A stretch of DNA of 23,916 nt from Acidiferrobacteraceae bacterium (GCA_002731295.1 PCBE01000069.1:10690-34605); one strand, 5' to 3'. Shown: positions 8,616 to 16,730, numbered from the stretch's first letter. Notes: generated by a model not told the origin, from the sequence alone. Translations and numbers: made by a program.

Positions 8616-9826
8616 CAGGCTTCAAGATGCCGCCTGGTAAAGCGCTTTTTGTGCTGGCAGTGGCTTTCTTACTGTTGCTTTTCAATGGGGGTTCCCGGTT
8701 CACGATCGGTCTAACGCTCAAGCCGATGGCGAATGATCTGGAATGGAGTCGCACCACGCTGTCGCTAACGGTAACTGTATTTATGGTGGTTTCTGCTGTC
8801 GTGTTGCCCGTTATTGGTCGCCTGGTGGATCGTTACAATCCCAAGGTGATACTGGTACTGGCGTTGCTGGTTTCCAGCGCCAGTATTGCACTGATGGGTC
8901 TGATTCAGACTCCATTTCAGGCGATATTGCTCTACGGCGTGATATTTGCGTTGTCGAATGCGGGAACTTCGGTGGCCCCCATCGGCGTTCTGATCAGTCG
9001 CTGGTTTCCCGATCGACTCGGCCTTGCGAACAGTATCGCGATATCGGGTATGGGTGTGGGGCAGTTGGTTATTATTTTGTTGTTAACTGCGCAGCTCGAC
9101 GTGATCGGCTGGCGTGGCGCGTTTATCCTCCTGGCGGGGCTTGGGCTCGTTCTCATTGTGCCGCTGATGTTTCTCGGTGCGCCGACGACTGCGTATCGAC
9201 CGACCGATCGGAGTACCAGCGGTGGGGTGGATAACTCGAGGGGCGGTGTATCAACGGCGGTTTGCACTCACGTTTTTTGGATCCTGATCGTGATCTACGC
9301 CATCTGTGGTGGGCAGGATTTTTTCGTAGCCACCCATGTGGTTGCTTTTGCCAGTGACCAGGGGCTGACATCGTCAATGGCCGGCAATCTTTTTGCGCTG
9401 ATGGGACTTTTCGGACTGTTTGGTGTACTCGCAACCGGGTTTCTGACCGATCGCTATGGTCCCGTGCTGCCAACACTGGGTTGTTTCGCAGTGCGCATCG
9501 TGGTGTTTACTCTGGTGATGCTGATGCCAACACCGACGACTATCATTTTGTTTGCATTGTGCTATGGCATCACTTTCTGGATTACAGCACCACTGACAGT
9601 TGTATTTGTCCAACACTACTTTGGTCGGGCAGACCTGGGCGTACTCAGTGGCATCATTATCATGACCCATCAGGCAGCCGGGGGTGCCGGGGCGTACTTG
9701 GGTGGTGCTGTCTACGATGCTTTTGGTGACTACCATCATGTGTTTGTTTGGATGGTTGTCCTATCGGTGGTGGCCTTCTGGTTCACGTGGCAAATCCGTA
9801 GGAAAGAGACCATAGTAGCGCTCTAA
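8612..9826 (+). CDS. MFS transporter, monocarboxylate/oxalate-formate-like (first of three)
   Basis: This 404-residue major facilitator has about twelve hydrophobic helices. The loop between helices 2 and 3 carries the MFS motif A variant GRLVDRYNPK (69-78). The preceding segment, LEWSRTTLSL, with the W-S/T-R-TTL pattern, and SRWFPDRLGLANSIAISG around helices 4-5 are typical of the OFA/MCT-type carriers that move monocarboxylates or other small organic anions. Its start codon overlaps the methyltransferase stop (ATGA at 8612-8615), so the two are likely made together. The GGT-family gene follows after 96 bases on the same strand, and the carrier may import that enzyme's substrate or release its product. 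Specificity is not readable from sequence. Confidence 0.9.
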   Translation: MTGFKMPPGKALFVLAVAFLLLLFNGGSRFTIGLTLKPMANDLEWSRTTLSLTVTVFMVVSAVVLPVIGRLVDRYNPKVILVLALLVSSASIALMGLIQTPFQAILLYGVIFALSNAGTSVAPIGVLISRWFPDRLGLANSIAISGMGVGQLVIILLLTAQLDVIGWRGAFILLAGLGLVLIVPLMFLGAPTTAYRPTDRSTSGGVDNSRGGVSTAVCTHVFWILIVIYAICGGQDFFVATHVVAFASDQGLTSSMAGNLFALMGLFGLFGVLATGFLTDRYGPVLPTLGCFAVRIVVFTLVMLMPTPTTIILFALCYGITFWITAPLTVVFVQHYFGRADLGVLSGIIIMTHQAAGGAGAYLGGAVYDAFGDYHHVFVWMVVLSVVAFWFTWQIRRKETIVAL

Positions 9827-9922
9827 ACAGTCTTAAGGGCAACATTGCTGGTCTGTTGCTTTCCCCAAGCCACCAAGTACCCGTATGATTGCCGCAGCAG
9901 TTCGTTTTATGGAGCGCACGCA

Positions 9923-11530
9923 ATGCCCAAATCAATGATTGTGAGCCTGCAGCCGGACGCCGTAGAAGCTGGTGCAAATATTCTTCGCGCGGGTGGCAAT
10001 GCAGTAGACGCAGCCCTGGCCTGTGCTTTCGTACAAACGGTGGTTGATCCGATGATGTGCGGTATTGCAGGCTTTGGCAGTATGCATCTCTATCTGCCGG
10101 AAGCGGGTGTTCACGAATGTATTGACTTCCATGGCCGGGTCCCTGCCGGTGCTACAGCGGAGATGTGGCAGGACCGTGTGCTGGGGGAGACTGAGGACGG
10201 CTTTGGTTTTGTACTTGAAGACGCATTGAACGATATCGGCTATCAGTCGATTACTACCCCAGGCACACTGAAGGCTTTCTGGGAAGCACACCAGAGATAC
10301 GGCACAACTTCCTGGGCGGCACTGCTCCAGCCCGCTATTGAGGCAGCTTCCAACGGCTATGTGGTCACACCCGGCGTCTACAGTTACTGGACAGGTGCTG
10401 GGCTGCCGGGTCGGGTCAGCGTTGAGGACAGGTTAGGCTATTCGCCCGATGGGCGAGCGATTTATTTTGATCAACGACAGGTCAAGCCGGTTGGCAGTAT
10501 TGTTCGCAATCCAGGCATGGCTGAGACTTACGGTCGGATTGCCGCTGCCGGTGCTGAGATCTTTTATAGCGGAGACATTGCGCGGCAAATCGATGCAGAC
10601 ATGCGGTGTAACGATGCGCTGTTGAGTGCCGATGATCTTGCCGACTACACGACGGAAAGACAAGACCCGTTGTGGGGTACGTATCGGGGCTTGAGGGTGG
10701 CGACAAATCACCCGCCCGGTGGTGGCATCATGATTATTGAGATGCTCAACATTCTTGAGCACTTTGATCTGAAAACAATGGGGCACAACTCCGCTGAATA
10801 TATCCGCACGGTCGCCGAAACCATGAAGATAGCCACCGCGGATAAAGACAACCACGTTGGAGATCCTCGTTTTATCGATGTGCCTGTCGAGCGGCTTACC
10901 AGTCAGTCTTATGCGAGTGAGCACGCCAGTGCAATCTCACAGGGAAAGAAAGCGCATGTTGAACGGCTGCAACTGTCGGAGTCTCCAGCTACGACACACC
11001 TGTGTACGGTCGATCATTCCGGGAATATTGTTTCAATGACTCATTCACTGGGTATGATGTCTGGTGTGATTACACCCGGAATGGGGTTTATGTATAACGG
11101 TTGTATGGGTGTATTTGATCCGAGACTCGGCAGGGCGGGTTCTATTGCACCGGGCAAGTCGAGGTTCAGTTCAATCTGCCCGACAATTCTTTTTGATGGT
11201 GAGCAACCGCTACTGGCGTTGGGGGCACCTGGTGGGACTCAGATTGCCATGGGTGTGCTACAGGTTATCCTCAATGTGCTTGATTTTGGCATGACCCCAC
11301 AACAGGCCGTTCTCGCTCCACGGTTCTCGGCAACCAGCGATGCGATTACGGTTACCGCTCGTATTCCGCGCTACAGTTATGCAGATCTCGAGAACGATGG
11401 ATATCGCTTTGTCAGAAGTGCAGCCAGTTACGATATTGCATCGGTGCATGCCATTGGTTTTACGGCAGCCGGTGAACCAGCGGGGGGTGCGGACATCGTT
11501 TATGGTGCTGGCATGGCGCTTGCAGTTTGA
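9923..11530 (+). CDS. Gamma-glutamyltransferase-family Ntn amidohydrolase, cytoplasmic, altered substrate pocket
   Basis: This 535-residue GGT-fold proenzyme normally self-cleaves to expose an N-terminal threonine nucleophile. The cleavage site is visible as A356|T357-T358-H359. The oxyanion glycines GAPGG (434-438) and the serine pair in RFSSICPT (S416, S417) are also present. ATG 9923 was chosen because GGAG lies 8 bases upstream; the longer frame from 9845 lacks support. No signal peptide is seen, unlike periplasmic E. coli Ggt. By alignment to the E. coli enzyme from memory, contacts to the glutamyl alpha-groups are changed: Arg114 becomes H70, Asn411 becomes G377, Gln430 becomes C394 and Asp433 becomes V397. 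Thus it may hydrolyse an amide other than glutathione, as other GGT-like acylases do. It follows a methyltransferase-MFS pair and converges with the acyl-CoA synthetase gene, 14 bases apart. Confidence 0.9.
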   Translation: MPKSMIVSLQPDAVEAGANILRAGGNAVDAALACAFVQTVVDPMMCGIAGFGSMHLYLPEAGVHECIDFHGRVPAGATAEMWQDRVLGETEDGFGFVLEDALNDIGYQSITTPGTLKAFWEAHQRYGTTSWAALLQPAIEAASNGYVVTPGVYSYWTGAGLPGRVSVEDRLGYSPDGRAIYFDQRQVKPVGSIVRNPGMAETYGRIAAAGAEIFYSGDIARQIDADMRCNDALLSADDLADYTTERQDPLWGTYRGLRVATNHPPGGGIMIIEMLNILEHFDLKTMGHNSAEYIRTVAETMKIATADKDNHVGDPRFIDVPVERLTSQSYASEHASAISQGKKAHVERLQLSESPATTHLCTVDHSGNIVSMTHSLGMMSGVITPGMGFMYNGCMGVFDPRLGRAGSIAPGKSRFSSICPTILFDGEQPLLALGAPGGTQIAMGVLQVILNVLDFGMTPQQAVLAPRFSATSDAITVTARIPRYSYADLENDGYRFVRSAASYDIASVHAIGFTAAGEPAGGADIVYGAGMALAV

Positions 11531-11544
11531 TAACTGAAGCCAGG

Positions 11545-13155
11545 TTACTTATTCGAGTTTGATTGCCGCAGCAGGTTACGCTGGATTTTGCCACTCACTG
11601 TTTTTGGTAGTTCGTCGACAAACTCTATTGCTCTGGGATATTTGTAAGGTGCCGTTGTCCGTTTAACGTGGGTCTGCAGTTCGGCAACCAGTTCGGTATC
11701 CGCGCGCTGTGAATCAGGTTGTGTAAGAACCACGAAAGCTTTGACGATTTCACCACGTTCGGGGTCGGGAAGGCCGACGACTGCACTTTCCTGAACCGCG
11801 GGATGAGTGATCAGGGCGTTTTCAACTTCCTGTGGGCCGATCCTGTAACCCGCTGAACTGATGATGTCATCAGTTCTACCGACGTAAAAGAGGTAACCGT
11901 CTGTGTCCTGTCGCACGTTGTCTCCTGTCTTGAACCAGTCCGATCCATTCAGTGTCACCACTGCCTCGGCGGAACGTTGGGGATCGTTCCAGTAACTCAG
12001 CATCATCTGGGGACTGGGCAGGCGGATCAGCAGTTCACCCTGGGCGCCTCGACCACCTAGGGTACCGTCTGTGCGAAGCACGCCGGTGTCTATACCCGGT
12101 AAAGGACGGCCCATTGACCCTGGTTTAACCGGCATCCAGGGGTAGTTGAGTACCGTCATCAAAATCTCGGTCTGACCGTAACCATCCAACAAAGGTACGC
12201 CGGTCTGTGCAGTCCAGGCCGAAATAATTTCGGGATTAACTGATTCGCCGGCAGAGACTGCGTGCTTCAGGTGAGAAAGATCGATTCCGCTGACGTCTTC
12301 TCTGATCAGTTGCCGAAGTTCAGTGGCTGCAGCACAGAACACGCTAACGCGGTAGCGTTCGATCAGCTCAAACCGTCGCCGTGGTTCAAACGGCCCGTCA
12401 TAGAAAAGGACCGTACTGCCCTGACTCCACGGACCAAACAGGATGCTCGTTCCTGCTTTTGACCAGCCGGTATCTGCAGTACACCACATGATGTCGGATG
12501 CCTGTAGAGACAGCCAGTGCACTGCCGAAAATCGCCAGGCGTAAAGGCTTCTTGCCGGATGACATACCCCTTTAGGATCACCGGTCGATCCGGAGGTGTA
12601 GTACATAATGGCAGGTTGGTCCAGGTCGAGGTCACAACATTCAAATCTCCTGTCCTGATTGCTGATCAACCCGTAATCCGTCCAACCCGCAACCGACCCA
12701 CCGATTGCAAGTGCTGCTTTAAGTGTGGGCACATAGGTCTGAAACTTGGCTGTCTCTGCCGCCGTCGTGATCACGGCCGCAGCGCCCGAATGATCCATAC
12801 GGTAGGCAATGTCCTTTTCTGTGAGCATCGTGATGCATGGTATGGGTACTGCACCCAGTTTGAGACATGCGGTCAGACAGATTTGCCACTCAGGAATACG
12901 GGGCAGCATGACGATGACGCGATCACCCTGGCTGACATCCTGTTCAATAAGCCAGTTGGCAACCTGATTTGAACTCTCCGCGATTTCCTGAAAGGTGAGT
13001 ATCCGTTCTGTGTTGCAGTCGTTGCACCAGATCAGGGCAATCTTGTCCTTATCCCGCGCCATGTGATCAACCACATCTCGGCCGAAATTAAATGTCTCGG
13101 GCAGCGAGATATGATGGGATCTGCAGACGGATTCGTAATGGTCCATGGAACGCAT
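11545..13155 (-). CDS. AMP-forming acyl-CoA synthetase, medium-chain/acetyl-CoA-synthetase-like
   Basis: This 536-residue adenylate-forming enzyme activates a carboxylic acid with ATP to acyl-AMP and then to acyl-CoA in the cytosol. Core motifs occur in order: the phosphate loop YYTSGSTGDPKG at 185-196, DGYGQTE at 324-330, the ribose-binding aspartate in TGD (410-412), the hinge GRTDDIISSAGYRIGP at 426-441, and the catalytic C-terminal lysine K523 in SGKI. The text APYKYPR near 502-508 points to the ACSM/medium-chain or short-chain group rather than long-chain FadD. Complete length. ATG 13155 has no clear ribosome-binding site; ATG 13146 is an alternative. It is divergent from the MetE-like gene (144-base gap) and convergent with the GGT-like gene. 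It could provide CoA esters for the hydratase and dehydrogenase encoded near 19-21 kb, though it is not in one operon with them. Confidence 0.93.
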   Translation of the reverse strand: MRSMDHYESVCRSHHISLPETFNFGRDVVDHMARDKDKIALIWCNDCNTERILTFQEIAESSNQVANWLIEQDVSQGDRVIVMLPRIPEWQICLTACLKLGAVPIPCITMLTEKDIAYRMDHSGAAAVITTAAETAKFQTYVPTLKAALAIGGSVAGWTDYGLISNQDRRFECCDLDLDQPAIMYYTSGSTGDPKGVCHPARSLYAWRFSAVHWLSLQASDIMWCTADTGWSKAGTSILFGPWSQGSTVLFYDGPFEPRRRFELIERYRVSVFCAAATELRQLIREDVSGIDLSHLKHAVSAGESVNPEIISAWTAQTGVPLLDGYGQTEILMTVLNYPWMPVKPGSMGRPLPGIDTGVLRTDGTLGGRGAQGELLIRLPSPQMMLSYWNDPQRSAEAVVTLNGSDWFKTGDNVRQDTDGYLFYVGRTDDIISSAGYRIGPQEVENALITHPAVQESAVVGLPDPERGEIVKAFVVLTQPDSQRADTELVAELQTHVKRTTAPYKYPRAIEFVDELPKTVSGKIQRNLLRQSNSNK

Positions 13156-13299
13156 ATTTATTGGTGAACGAATCTGTATAAGTTATTGTTACACTGGCTC
13201 GAGATACTTCAATCAACCGGTAGCTTGTGTGAGCCACAATATAGCTGAGAACACCAGATCCAGCCTGCGTGCGTATCGCTATGTTCGGAGAGAACAACC
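13156..13299. promoter_or_regulatory. Divergent promoter region, acyl-CoA synthetase / MetE-like gene
   Basis: This 144-base gap lies between two divergent starts and must hold at least one promoter for each gene. It is locally AT-rich around 13155-13200. I could not identify a consensus -35/-10 pair with confidence on either strand. The rightward gene has a good ribosome-binding site (GGAG, 13287-13290, 9 bases from ATG 13300). No clear operator palindrome or riboswitch fold is apparent by eye. Confidence 0.5.
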
Positions 13300-14355
13300 A
13301 TGGAAGTCCCGAACCGTCCGTTTCTAACCACCGTTGTTGGCAGTTTGCCCAAGCCGCCTTGGCTACAGGAGAAACTGCCCCTAAATGCCAGTGGTAAACA
13401 GGTCCATGGTAAAGGGGCCTCATGGCTTTTTGAGGGAGAACTACTGAAACAGGCGCAGGACGATGCTGTTCGGGTCGCGATCCACGACCAGACCGAAGCC
13501 GATATAGAGTTAATCAGCGATGGTGAACAGCGCCGCACCTCTTATTTGGCGCACATCGTGGCGCGGCTGGGTGGTTTTGACTATGCCACGCCAGCCAAGA
13601 AGTGGGTGAGAGACAATCGGCGACTGGCCGAAGTCGGCTGCTGTACGGGGGAGGTATTCCGTGATGGGCCGATCGTGGTCGACGAGCTTCATTTTGCTCT
13701 GGCGCACAGCAGTCGCCCGATGAAAGTGACGCTGCCCGGTCCCATGACCGTAGTTGATTCCACGCTTGACCAGTACTATGGAGATGAGCGGGCATTGGCC
13801 ATGGCGGTAGCCAGGGCGTTAAACGATGAGGCCCGCGATCTGGATGCGCTGGGTCCAGCTGTCATCCAGTTTGATGAGCCGGTGTTCAGCCGTTACCCGG
13901 GGAAGGTCGCCGAATGGGGTATAGAAGCTCTGGATCGGTGTGTCGAAGGCATTCGCGCCAAAACCTGTGTCCATGTTTGCTACAGCTATCCGATGCCGGG
14001 TGTGCCACGGCCGATCGTTGATGCCTATCCCGCCATACTCACAGAGCTAGAACACTCAAAGGTCGACCAGTTGGCGCTCGAGTTTGAAGCATCCAGTCTC
14101 GATCCAGGGTTGCTTGCGCTGTGCCCCAGCAAAACGGTGTTGTTTGGCTGTATCGACAATGGTGCGCTCGGGTTTGACCGGATTGAACAGCCTGAGCAAG
14201 TTGCCGCCCGGTTGCTGATGGCGGCTGAGTATCTGCCGGCCGATCAGATCCAGGCGGCACCGGACTGCGGTTTGGTGCCGCTTGACATCGATATTGCACG
14301 ACGAAAGCTCAAAGTGATGGTCGAGGGCGCGAAGCTGGCACGCCGCCAGTTATGA
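13300..14355 (+). CDS. Core-MetE-like methyltransferase (catalytic half of cobalamin-independent methionine synthase)
   Basis: This 351-residue cytosolic protein matches only the C-terminal catalytic barrel of MetE; full MetE is about 750 residues and has an additional N-terminal half. Features in order: GSLPKP at 14-19, SDGEQRR at 73-79 (homocysteine-binding region), LPGPMT at 145-150 and FDEPVF at 191-196. The zinc ligands are H225 and C227 in HVCYS, a glutamate at E261 or E263, and C323 in PDCGL. Core-MetE proteins transfer methyl groups to a thiol such as homocysteine, often from a corrinoid donor rather than folate, but other thiol acceptors are known in the superfamily. GGAG lies 9 bases before ATG 13300. 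It is monocistronic between a divergent synthetase gene and a convergent dehydrogenase gene (23-base gap). The actual donor and acceptor are unknown. Confidence 0.85.
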   Translation: MEVPNRPFLTTVVGSLPKPPWLQEKLPLNASGKQVHGKGASWLFEGELLKQAQDDAVRVAIHDQTEADIELISDGEQRRTSYLAHIVARLGGFDYATPAKKWVRDNRRLAEVGCCTGEVFRDGPIVVDELHFALAHSSRPMKVTLPGPMTVVDSTLDQYYGDERALAMAVARALNDEARDLDALGPAVIQFDEPVFSRYPGKVAEWGIEALDRCVEGIRAKTCVHVCYSYPMPGVPRPIVDAYPAILTELEHSKVDQLALEFEASSLDPGLLALCPSKTVLFGCIDNGALGFDRIEQPEQVAARLLMAAEYLPADQIQAAPDCGLVPLDIDIARRKLKVMVEGAKLARRQL

Positions 14356-14378
14356 GAATTAATGCTAAAGCAGCTTTC

Positions 14379-15329
14379 TCAGTTGGAATGAAAAAGTTTT
14401 AGGATCTCCAGAAAACCGCGATCCCGTGCGTCGGTCCGGGTCTTCAGAGTATTCTCATCGGAGTAGTTAAAGAACCCACGCCCACTCTTCGTGCCGTAAT
14501 GCTCGTTATCTACCAGCGTCCGAATCGTGTTTGGGATCTGCTGGTCCGCTGAGATTTCAGCAGCAAGATTGTCAAACACTTTGGCCCAGATATCCAGCCC
14601 AGCAAAGTCGCACACCGCCAGTGGGCCGATGGCGGCCAGCCTGAAGCCAAGACTGCCGCGCACCGCGGCATCGATATCTTCAGCTGACGCAACACCTCGA
14701 TCCAGCAGATCCCATACCTCACGTACCATAGCCATCTGGATACGGTTGATTAGGAAGCCGGGCATTTCGAGGTTCAGCCGAACCGGGCGTTTACCCGTGA
14801 ACTCGATCAGTGCCATTGCAGCGGACACTGTCTGTTCCGAGGTGCTTTTTCCTGGCACAACTTCAATGATTGGCAGCAGATGTGGCGGGTTAAATGGGTG
14901 AGTCACCAGGGCGCGGTCCGGATGGACCATATCCCGTGATATCTGCGTCATTGGATAAGTCGAGGTGTTACTGGCGAGTATGGTATGGCGGTCAATGTGG
15001 TTTTCCAACCTGGCGAACAGCGCTTGCTTAATAGTTAAATCTTCGGCAGCCGCCTCAGACACAAATCCAGCACCGGAAACCGCTTCGGCTTCGCTGTCAC
15101 AAATTACAAACCTCGACACAACGTGTTCAATATCATCACGTGACGAAAGTCCGGCGGCGGCCATCTGTTTTAAATTGGTGCGAACACGGTTAGCAAGACT
15201 GGCTCCAGTTGTAGGGTCAGGATCAAAGCATCTGACTGTGCAACCTGCTGCGGCATAAACCTGGGCGACGCTGTGACCAATGGTGCCAAGGCCGATGACC
15301 GCAATGTTTTGTATAGGTGGTGTAGTCAT
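14379..15329 (-). CDS. 3-hydroxyacyl-CoA / L-carnitine dehydrogenase-like NAD-dependent enzyme
   Basis: This 316-residue single-unit member of the 3-hydroxyacyl-CoA dehydrogenase superfamily lacks a hydratase fusion. The NAD-binding motif GLGTIG is at 13-18, with the acidic residue D36 ending strand 2 (NAD preference). The catalytic pair is H144 in THPFNPPH and E156 in IIEVV, with S120/N121 in ASNTS and N195 in GFLINR. The C-terminal dimerisation domain spans about 185-290. The family oxidises a beta-hydroxyl to a keto group on CoA esters, or on free acids in L-carnitine dehydrogenase and L-gulonate dehydrogenase. Placement directly after a BKACE gene on the same strand (94-base gap) favours a free beta-hydroxy acid, as in bacterial carnitine catabolism, but a CoA-ester substrate cannot be excluded. 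A GGGGA ribosome-binding site lies 7 bases before ATG 15329. Confidence 0.85.
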   Translation of the reverse strand: MTTPPIQNIAVIGLGTIGHSVAQVYAAAGCTVRCFDPDPTTGASLANRVRTNLKQMAAAGLSSRDDIEHVVSRFVICDSEAEAVSGAGFVSEAAAEDLTIKQALFARLENHIDRHTILASNTSTYPMTQISRDMVHPDRALVTHPFNPPHLLPIIEVVPGKSTSEQTVSAAMALIEFTGKRPVRLNLEMPGFLINRIQMAMVREVWDLLDRGVASAEDIDAAVRGSLGFRLAAIGPLAVCDFAGLDIWAKVFDNLAAEISADQQIPNTIRTLVDNEHYGTKSGRGFFNYSDENTLKTRTDARDRGFLEILKLFHSN

Positions 15330-15360
15330 CTATTTTCCCCAATTGCTTGAGTCGGAGTAA

Positions 15361-15393
15361 CAAACTGGTATTGCGTGTTGCGCAGACAGTTTG
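15361..15393. repeat. Nested inverted repeat between the BKACE and hydroxy-acid dehydrogenase genes
   Basis: A perfect outer 7-bp repeat, CAAACTG (15361-15367) and CAGTTTG (15387-15393), encloses an inner 4-bp stem, TGCG (15372-15375) and CGCA (15381-15384), with loop TGTTG. In the BKACE-to-dehydrogenase transcript it would form a two-stem hairpin ending about 30 bases before the dehydrogenase start. There is no T run on the leftward strand, so it looks more like a transcript-stability or intercistronic element than an intrinsic terminator. A dimeric-regulator operator is also possible. Confidence 0.4.
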
Positions 15394-15423
15394 GACTGCT
15401 GAAACACCCAGTGGAGGACTGGA

Positions 15424-16359
15424 CTAGAAGTCGACCTGATCGGCACCTTTAAGGTCAAGCATTTCGCGGGCCTCATCAGGTGTTGCAATCTCAAGTGAGA
15501 GGCGCTCGAGAATCCTTCGGATAATCGAAACCTGTTCCGCATTCGACGTTGCCAGTCGTCCTTTGCCCGCGTAAAGGCTGTCTTCCAGTCCGACCCGCAC
15601 ATTGCCACCCATTACCGCACCCATTGTGACCAACGGAAGCTGGTGTCGACCGCCAGCCAGAATGCTCCAGATATACTGGTCACCAAACAGTTTGTCAGCT
15701 ATACGTCGCATGTGGGTCACGTTTTCGGGATCCGCGCCGATTCCGCCAAGAATTCCGAATATTGACTGTACGAAAAGGGGGGGCTTAACCAGGCCACGAT
15801 CTAGAAAGTGGGCGAGATTGTAGAGGTGACCAATGTCGTAGCATTCAAACTCGAATCGAGTACCACAGCCTTCACCGAGAACCTCCAGGATGTATTCAAT
15901 ATCCTTGAATGTGTTTCTAAAGATAAAGTCACGGCTGTTCTCAAGATGCGCCCGTTCCCATTCGTAACGAAACTCGTCGTACCGTGCCAGCATGGGGAAC
16001 AGGCCGAAGTTCATCGATCCCATGTTGAGTGAACTCATTTCTGGTTTGATTCGAAGCGGTGCTGCTAGGCGCTCATCTACAGACATCCCATGGCCTCCGC
16101 CAGTGGTGATATTGATGACGGCGTCGCAAGCTTCCTTTATTGGTGGCAAAAACTGCATGAAGACGTCGGGATCCGGTGTTGGGCGGCCATCTTCCGGATC
16201 GCGGGCATGCAGGTGAAGAATCGCTGCACCAGCTTCTGCAGCTGCAATCGACTGTTCGGCGATCTGCTGTGGTGTCAGCGGCAGGTACTCAGACATGGTC
16301 GGTGTGTGAATTGACCCTGTACTGGCACAGGTGATGATTACTTTTCGATCGGTAGCCAT
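15424..16359 (-). CDS. Beta-keto acid cleavage enzyme (BKACE, DUF849)
   Basis: This 311-residue zinc-dependent TIM-barrel enzyme condenses a beta-keto acid with acetyl-CoA to give acetoacetate and a new CoA ester, as in the Kce reaction of lysine fermentation and the 3-dehydrocarnitine reaction. The metal ligands are visible as H49 and H51 in HLHAR and E259 in VGLED. R255, four residues before it, and D260 just after match the Arg/Glu/Asp spacing of Kce. Other family text includes TGSIHTPTMS near 14-23, NITTGG near 83-88, LNMGSMNFG near 111-119 and FECYDIGHL near 171-179. An AAGGAGA site sits 5 bases before ATG 16359. It is first in a leftward two-gene unit with the hydroxy-acid dehydrogenase. 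That pairing resembles carnitine degradation, but no betainyl-CoA thioesterase gene is seen beside it. Exact substrate unknown. Confidence 0.92.
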   Translation of the reverse strand: MATDRKVIITCASTGSIHTPTMSEYLPLTPQQIAEQSIAAAEAGAAILHLHARDPEDGRPTPDPDVFMQFLPPIKEACDAVINITTGGGHGMSVDERLAAPLRIKPEMSSLNMGSMNFGLFPMLARYDEFRYEWERAHLENSRDFIFRNTFKDIEYILEVLGEGCGTRFEFECYDIGHLYNLAHFLDRGLVKPPLFVQSIFGILGGIGADPENVTHMRRIADKLFGDQYIWSILAGGRHQLPLVTMGAVMGGNVRVGLEDSLYAGKGRLATSNAEQVSIIRRILERLSLEIATPDEAREMLDLKGADQVDF

Positions 16360-16730
16360 ACGGTTCTCCTTGTGTGGTTGACGCTTTTCAGTTGTCGAAT
16401 GTCGTCAGGTGCGGTCTGGATCTGTTCACTTGGTGCTGGGCGTTTGGATCCGAGTGGCGATGCACGATATTCTGGCCTGATATGTTACGCGGGGATCGTC
16501 TGAAGAGACAGCCCTGAAGTCAGGTATCGCAGTGGCCATAATTATCCCGGCGGTGGGCCGGGTCAGACCAGCTGGACAGGATCCAATCTTCAATGTCGCA
16601 TTCTGCCCGCAACGGGTTAACATCAACTCAGATCTTTCAGACACATAGTCGGGTCGGTAAATACGTCGAATCTGGTTCTGCTGTTGATAGATTTTATATC
16701 GTATCCGAAAAATCCAGAGGGATTTAGCAT
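16360..16730. promoter_or_regulatory. 371-base divergent non-coding region
   Basis: This is the longest gap in the window, between the leftward BKACE and rightward 3-hydroxyisobutyrate-dehydrogenase-like genes. A leftward frame of 114 codons crosses it but has no ribosome-binding site or recognisable protein character, so I treat it as spurious. The region holds a GC-rich hairpin, CCCGGC (16546-16551) with GCCGGG (16557-16562), and a smaller one, CCCG/CGGG, near 16607-16617. An AT-rich stretch lies at about 16680-16705, where the rightward promoter would be expected, but no consensus pair is convincing. The size suggests regulated divergent transcription. No regulator gene is nearby. Confidence 0.5.

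Noticed and set aside
9845..9922. Upstream extension of the GGT-like frame
   Set aside because: There is no ribosome-binding site at 9845, whereas GGAG lies 8 bases before ATG 9923, where family similarity begins.
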